NCBI GenBank assembly: GCA_018267955.1
Contig: JAFDXL010000007.1
Coordinates: 62,001 to 126,000, forward strand
Direction of reading: 5' to 3'
From: Bacteroidota bacterium
GTDB taxonomy: Bacteria > Bacteroidota > Bacteroidia > Chitinophagales > Chitinophagaceae
Length of the DNA stretch: 64,000 nucleotides
The notes under the pieces are model-generated. The model ran no database searches and was not told the DNA's origin. It saw only the letters and a program-made list of their open reading frames with translations. Both the position numbers and the translations under genes were made by a program. Positions 61,170 to 64,000 of the stretch are shown here, piece after piece; positions within the stretch are counted from its first letter, which is position 1; each line of letters begins with the position of its first letter.

Positions 61170-62582
61170 TTATACCAATACATGCCTTATCTGGGCAACC
61201 GGAATGCTTAATAATTCCCTATATTTTGCCACTGTTCTCCTGGCTATATTGTAACCCATTGAAGATAGCAGGTTTACCAATTGCTGATCTGTATATGGAC
61301 GTGATTTATCTTCATTATCTATCGTTTCCTTGATAATAGATTGTATCACTTTACTGCTTATTACCTTGCCTGTTTGGTCGGCAATGCCCTCACTAAACAA
61401 ATCTTTAAGGCAAATTGTTCCAAAGTGGGTTTCTGCATATTTGTTTGATGTGATACGAGATATGGTAGAAAGGTCGTACCCGGTGATGTCTGATATATTG
61501 CGCAATACCATTGGCTTCAGTAACAGGATATCGCCTTCCATAAAATAATCCCTCTGTATATCTACGATACATTTCATTATGGTGAGCATGGTTTGCTCCC
61601 GCTGTTTTACGGTATCGATAAACCATTGCGCGGAATGTATCTTATTCTGTACATATTTCTGTGCAGCTTTATCCTTTCCTTTATCTACATCCCTTATTTG
61701 CTCGTACAACGAATTGTTGATGAATAACAGGTCAGATTTGGAAGAGAACAGGCTTACCTGTATCACATCGTCTGTGCAGGTGATGATAAAATCGGGTATG
61801 ATGGTTTGACGGGGCTCAACAGTAGAGGTGCTTTCTGATACCGGGTACATTTTTAGTTTACTGAGAAAACCAAATGCCTTTTTCAGAGTATCATTATTGA
61901 TGCGTAAAGCGGTGCATATTTTCTCAAACTGCCGGTTAATCAATTCATCGTAGTGGCTGTCTACCAGTTTGAATGCTATGGAGACCATGCGATCTTCCGA
62001 CTCAATATTGCGAAGCTGTGTCAGCAGGCACTCGCGAATAGATGTAGCGCCGATGCCAATAGGCTCCAGTGTCTGTACAATAGACAGCGCATTTTGTATG
62101 TCTTCAGCATCTACCCATTTTTGCTTTTGGAAAGAATATTCTTCTGCTATTTCGTCCAGCGGCCTGTCTAGCAACCCATGCTCATTGAGCATATCTACAA
62201 GATATTCTGCGATGTCTTGTGTTTGCTCATCGAGCGATAAAAGGTTTAGCTGCTGGCGGGCATCTTCCTTAAAATCCTTGTTATATGCAAGGGGTTTTTG
62301 AGGAACCTGCTCCTTGGCCAGGTAGTTCTGGTACTCGTACGTGTTGTCGGGCCTGTCCTCATTGGTATAGGAGTCCCATTCTTCGTAATCGTTAATTTCA
62401 TCACTACCTTCGGCGTTATCCGGGCTTTCTTCGGCAGAGCAATCAAGAAATGGGTTTTCTTCCAGTTCGGTTTTGATGCGGTGCTCGATCTCCAGCGTAT
62501 TCAGTGCATAAAAATTCAGCAGCTGAATTTGCTGAGGTGAAATCTTTAACTGTTGCTTCTGTAACTGCTGTTGCGAAATCAT
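61170..62582 (-). CDS. rpoN: RNA polymerase sigma-54 factor
   Basis: 470 aa. Region I is Gln-rich at the start (MISQQQLQKQQLKISPQQIQ), an acidic region II follows, then the core-binding and HTH parts (YDLSTISRITSNKYAETHFG), and the RpoN box ARRTVAKYRE near residue 447-456. It directs transcription from -24/-12 promoters and needs an AAA+ activator, which is the next gene leftward. Confidence 0.96.
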   Translation of the reverse strand: MISQQQLQKQQLKISPQQIQLLNFYALNTLEIEHRIKTELEENPFLDCSAEESPDNAEGSDEINDYEEWDSYTNEDRPDNTYEYQNYLAKEQVPQKPLAYNKDFKEDARQQLNLLSLDEQTQDIAEYLVDMLNEHGLLDRPLDEIAEEYSFQKQKWVDAEDIQNALSIVQTLEPIGIGATSIRECLLTQLRNIESEDRMVSIAFKLVDSHYDELINRQFEKICTALRINNDTLKKAFGFLSKLKMYPVSESTSTVEPRQTIIPDFIITCTDDVIQVSLFSSKSDLLFINNSLYEQIRDVDKGKDKAAQKYVQNKIHSAQWFIDTVKQREQTMLTIMKCIVDIQRDYFMEGDILLLKPMVLRNISDITGYDLSTISRITSNKYAETHFGTICLKDLFSEGIADQTGKVISSKVIQSIIKETIDNEDKSRPYTDQQLVNLLSSMGYNIARRTVAKYRELLSIPVAQIRHVLV

Positions 62583-62784
62583 AAAAATGAGGATATTGGC
62601 TAAACATTATAATGCAAGCATCAAACCAAATTTTGCTTTCATGCATAATAAATTTTGCCTCTCGCATTTTATTGATTATCAGAGTTTAATAGGTTTATTA
62701 TTTATTTTATTTTATTTCTCTTCTTTGATAGATTAACTTTCATGAGGAACTAGTTCTACAAATTGTAGAAATTTAAGGCGATAT

Positions 62785-64000
62785 ATGCAGAGGAGATTTC
62801 GATACATAACACTCGGGTTTATAGTGTCTTTCATTACCATTGCGGTACTTTCCTTCTATTCTATAAGGCAATTTGGATCCCTGGTGTCTTATTCGAATGA
62901 GGTAGACCGTACCAATGAGGTAATCAGCAGGCTTTATGCGATAAAGGATGTATTGCTTGATTTTGATGTGCGCGAACGCGAATACATGATCATGCGCGAC
63001 AGCGTACTGAAAAACAGTAACGAGAAAGCCATTATGCTGGATGATATCCTGAAGCAGACAAAACATCTGATCAGGGATAATTCGGACCAGATGCAGAGCC
63101 TGGTGCTGCTCCGAAGCGCTTTGTCGCTTCGGGTGCATTTTTTCAGGAAAAATATGGCCTATCTGGATACCGCAAAAGGCAATGGTGTATCCTCGTATTA
63201 TGTAGAAGGTATCGACAAAAAGAATGAATGCTATGCGATACTAAATGAAATGCTGGCCAGGGAACAGCGGCTGCTGGACACGCGTTTTGATCATAAACTC
63301 TATTTCCAGTCGATGACATCGCAGACCACGAAGGTGCTGCTCATTACTTTCTTTGTACTTACGATAGTGTTATTCTTTTTGATGATCTATGGCCTGAAAC
63401 AGAAAATGAAATTTGAGTCGGAATTGCAAACCCAATTGATAGACCTGGAAAACTCTCATGCCGAGCTGGAGCAAATAGCGTTTGCAGCATCGCACGATAT
63501 GCAGGAACCGTTGCGAAAGATGAAAATATTTGGTGACAGGTTATTGTGGCTGAAAAAGGACTCTATTGATGAGGATACGAGGACATCGATGGACAAAATA
63601 ACCAAAGCTGCTAACGAAGTACAGGAACTGACGCAGGAGCTGGTAACGCTGACGAGCCTTACCAGCCGTATGAATAATGCCGGGTATGTAAATGTAAAAG
63701 ACATTATTAGCGGCGTAATTGAGGCTAGGCATGAAGAAATAAAAGAACTACACGGCAAATTTGCAGTGAGTGCTATGCCCGAAATAAAAGGCGATGCAGA
63801 ACAAATAAAATTGCTGTTTGAGCATCTTGTAGACAATGCCTTGAAATTTGTGAAGGATGGAACAACGCCCAAAATATCCATAACTGCAACGGTAACCGGC
63901 GGAAGCGAGATATCAGACATCAACGATGCCAATAAGGAAAGGAAGTTTTACAAAATAGTAGTAGCCGATAATGGGATAGGTTTTGACAACGTGTTTATCG
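62785..64000 (+). CDS. Membrane sensor histidine kinase (3' end outside window)
   Basis: The frame is open from the ATG at 62785 to the right edge, about 405 residues. TM1 at about 8-27 (YITLGFIVSFITIAVLSFYS), a CHASE3-like helical periplasmic domain (about 28-182), TM2 at about 183-203 (VLLITFFVLTIVLFFLMIYG), then HisKA with the phospho-His near 237 (IAFAASHDMQEPLRKMKIFG) and the start of the HATPase (VDNALKFVKDG, ADNGIGFD). The end of the ATPase domain is not seen. Divergent from rpoN. Confidence 0.85.
   Translation, partial: MQRRFRYITLGFIVSFITIAVLSFYSIRQFGSLVSYSNEVDRTNEVISRLYAIKDVLLDFDVREREYMIMRDSVLKNSNEKAIMLDDILKQTKHLIRDNSDQMQSLVLLRSALSLRVHFFRKNMAYLDTAKGNGVSSYYVEGIDKKNECYAILNEMLAREQRLLDTRFDHKLYFQSMTSQTTKVLLITFFVLTIVLFFLMIYGLKQKMKFESELQTQLIDLENSHAELEQIAFAASHDMQEPLRKMKIFGDRLLWLKKDSIDEDTRTSMDKITKAANEVQELTQELVTLTSLTSRMNNAGYVNVKDIISGVIEARHEEIKELHGKFAVSAMPEIKGDAEQIKLLFEHLVDNALKFVKDGTTPKISITATVTGGSEISDINDANKERKFYKIVVADNGIGFDNVFI

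Noticed and set aside
1-64000. tRNA and rRNA genes
   Set aside because: The intergenic stretches were read for cloverleaf or rRNA-like sequence; nothing convincing was found.

Overview
The window reads as a chromosomal segment of a Bacteroidota bacterium, most likely of the Chitinophagia. Supporting signs are a protein with a type IX secretion (Por) C-terminal sorting tail, a PorW/SprE-like TPR protein, a DUF5686 protein with a carboxypeptidase-regulatory-like domain, a DUF4468 protein, many SxxCKK-type lipoproteins, and promoters of the TTTG-N19/21-TAnnTTTG kind. Shine-Dalgarno sequences are largely absent. Every assignment was made by reading the sequence; no database search was run.

Layout. 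0-5.6 kb: a partial MarC protein, a GT2 glycosyltransferase, an M13 metallopeptidase lipoprotein, and an overlapping leftward set (membrane/coiled-coil protein, AtpZ/AtpI-like protein, small membrane protein, SprT-like protein). 6-15.9 kb: a PorW/SprE-like protein with a striking 11-residue repeat, the (p)ppGpp synthetase/hydrolase, an M32 carboxypeptidase, and rimM-trmD-rplS. 16-32 kb is more accessory: a low-complexity BON protein, an orphan phage terminase-small-subunit-like gene, a T9SS cargo, a DUF4468 protein, a large multi-PAS histidine kinase, a Cys-rich copper-binding four-helix protein and small membrane proteins. Its intergenic gaps are full of short modular repeats, including an 83/86 identical inverted pair about 7 kb apart. 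Then come a PLP decarboxylase, a PAS-HisKA protein without an ATPase domain, and a class III PHA synthase. 32-36.8 kb: PPK2, a secreted protein with a caspase-like C-terminal dyad, and glyA.

36.9-38.8 kb holds the most interesting system. It is an A+T-richer, rightward retron-like cassette made of a promoter, a structured non-coding stretch bounded by an 11/12 inverted repeat (candidate a1/a2 of an msr-msd), an unrecognised 88-aa protein, an XRE-type HTH protein, and a reverse transcriptase with YVDD, VTG and an NGKIH variant of the retron NAxxH motif. RT plus HTH resembles what has been called type VI retrons; the 88-aa protein is unexplained.

38.8-54 kb: small membrane proteins, an Nramp transporter fused to a universal-stress domain with palindromic operators, a BlaI/BlaR1-like pair whose receptor C-terminus is repeated as a separate lipoprotein, trpS, a deoxynucleoside kinase, a DUF5686 protein, and a polysaccharide-type cluster (two SDR epimerases, a multi-TM protein, a GT2). 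54-64 kb: a signalling block with three histidine kinases, two single-domain response regulators, an NtrC-type activator and rpoN. rpoN, the activator and the REC-kinase look like one leftward operon, which suggests a dedicated sigma-54 circuit.
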